A stretch of 64,000 nucleotides of DNA from assembly GCF_900114005.1 (NCBI RefSeq), contig NZ_FORM01000007.1, positions 186,001 to 250,000 on the forward strand. Reading direction: 5' to 3'. The notes under the pieces are model-generated. The model had not been told where the DNA came from. It made no database searches and saw only the letters and a list, made by a program, of their open reading frames with translations. Source of the stretch: Olleya namhaensis (GTDB lineage: Bacteria; Bacteroidota; Bacteroidia; Flavobacteriales; Flavobacteriaceae). Position numbers and translations under genes: made by a program. This document shows, one piece after another, positions 63,110-64,000 of the stretch; position 1 is the first letter of the stretch; each line of letters opens with the position of its first letter.

Positions 63110-64000
63110 ATGAAAAAACTTAAATTATTGTTTCTGCTACTTCTTTCAGTAGCTTTTGCAAATGCCCAAACCAATGTGTCCGGAACGGTATCCGGAGATG
63201 ATGGCTTTGGTATCCCAACCGTAAATGTTATCGAAAAAGGTACAAGTAACGGAACAACTACTGACTTTGACGGAAAATACTCGTTAAGTGTTTCTAGTGG
63301 AGCAACATTAGTATTTAGCTATGTTGGTTACGACACTAAAGAAGTAGCTGTTAATGGTAAAACAAGTATTAATATTACTATGGCTAGCGGAGAAACGTTA
63401 GACGAGGTTGTACTAGTTGGATCTAGAACTGCACCAAGAAGTAATGTTAATAGTGCGTTACCAATTGACGTTGTAGGAATTAAAGAATTAACGTCTACAG
63501 GTCAAGCAACTTTTGACAAAGCGCTACAATACAGAATACCATCTTTTAACACGGTACAAACACCTGTTAATGATGCAACTTCTTTATTAGATCCTTATGA
63601 AATTAGAAACATGGGACCAAGTAGAACATTAATTTTAATTAATGGTAAACGTAAAAATTTAAGTGCGTTACTATATACACAAACGTCTCCAGGTCGTGGA
63701 GAAACAGGTGCAGATATCTCTGCAATACCTACAGATGCAATAAAGCGCGTAGAAATTTTACGTGATGGTGCCTCTGCACAATACGGATCTGACGCAATTG
63801 CTGGTGTAATGAACATTATATTAAAAGACGAAGTAAACAAAGGTTCTGCAACATTAAGAACGGGTATTACTAGTGAAGGTGATGGAGAAATGATTGGAAT
63901 TGCTGTAAATAATGGTTCTACAATTGGTGACGATAAAGGATTTATCAATTATACAATTGATTTTTCTAAAACTAATTTAGCAAATAGACCAGGTACTGTA
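63110..64000 (+). CDS. TonB-dependent receptor (partial, runs off right edge)
   Basis: 297 residues are visible. A signal peptide ends near FANAQ (about residue 20). Residues 21-105 are a carboxypeptidase-regulatory-like (DUF4480/CarboxypepD_reg) domain with GTTTDFDGKYSLSV and FSYVGY. A plug domain follows from about 105 with LDPYEIRNMGPSRTLILIN and DAIKRVEILRDGASAQYGSDAIAG. The beta-barrel lies outside. It is an outer-membrane importer; the substrate is not visible. The QYRIPSFN plug wording is closer to TonB receptors outside SusC, and no SusD partner is visible in the window. Confidence 0.93.
   Translation, partial: MKKLKLLFLLLLSVAFANAQTNVSGTVSGDDGFGIPTVNVIEKGTSNGTTTDFDGKYSLSVSSGATLVFSYVGYDTKEVAVNGKTSINITMASGETLDEVVLVGSRTAPRSNVNSALPIDVVGIKELTSTGQATFDKALQYRIPSFNTVQTPVNDATSLLDPYEIRNMGPSRTLILINGKRKNLSALLYTQTSPGRGETGADISAIPTDAIKRVEILRDGASAQYGSDAIAGVMNIILKDEVNKGSATLRTGITSEGDGEMIGIAVNNGSTIGDDKGFINYTIDFSKTNLANRPGTV

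Noticed and set aside
63595-63948. Minus-strand ORF of 117 codons
   Set aside because: It is antisense to the plug domain of the TonB-dependent receptor, which has clear motifs.

Overview
The window is about one third G+C by eye and reads as the chromosome of a marine-type Flavobacteriaceae bacterium (phylum Bacteroidota). The evidence is the lpxC-fabZ gene fusion, the type IX secretion regulator PorX, a SusC/RagA-style TonB-dependent receptor start, the prolipoprotein signals, and many upstream copies of the Bacteroidota -7 promoter element TAnnTTTG. I cannot name the genus from sequence alone. No rRNA, tRNA, IS element or CRISPR array was seen.

Layout. Positions 1-3337 (minus strand) hold the accessory module: a three-gene operon of nuclease-like effector, small middle protein and SMC/Rad50-like DUF3732 ATPase. 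This matches the ABC-three-component (ABC-3C) class of predicted anti-phage conflict systems. The ATPase runs off the left edge. From 3.6 to 20.3 kb are mostly single housekeeping genes: a succinate-semialdehyde dehydrogenase, a peroxiredoxin-like protein, two tandem DEAD-box helicases, two cold-shock-domain proteins, an EamA transporter, a TlpA-like lipoprotein, a thioesterase, a Gre-like protein, MscS, Dps, a TruA-like protein, a LytTR regulator and an S41 peptidase.

From 20.4 to 29.5 kb lies a complete histidine operon, transcribed leftward as hisG-D-C-B-H-A-F-IE. It is preceded by a promoter, an 18-codon leader peptide with five His codons in a run of six, and a terminator hairpin: a clear transcription attenuator. 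The operon is interrupted by two tandem-repeat arrays (212-bp units between hisF and hisIE, about 170-bp units between hisD and hisC). Related short hairpins occur in other his gaps, and their stems vary in a compensated way.

From 29.6 to 44.5 kb are a periplasmic thioredoxin, a prohibitin-like protein, a VWA-like membrane protein, fabG, an M16 peptidase lipoprotein and sucD. These are followed by a lipid A cluster (lpxD, lpxC-fabZ, lpxA, efp, a second lpxD-like gene and an NTF2-like gene) headed by an HD-domain protein. From 44.5 to 56.4 kb are porX, tsaE, a small secreted peptide gene overlapping a membrane protein gene, ald, a PRODH gene, aroB, an Lrp-family regulator, and an M14 peptidase facing an XRE-type regulator. 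The gap between those last two carries at least six copies of one palindrome that coincide with the -7 promoter elements. The right end holds a TerC-family protein, the topoisomerase IV genes parC and parE, ychF and the start of a TonB-dependent receptor.

The most novel-looking items are the ABC-3C operon, the his attenuator with its repeat-laden operon, and the XRE operator array. All functional assignments come from reading motifs and gene context; no database search was run.
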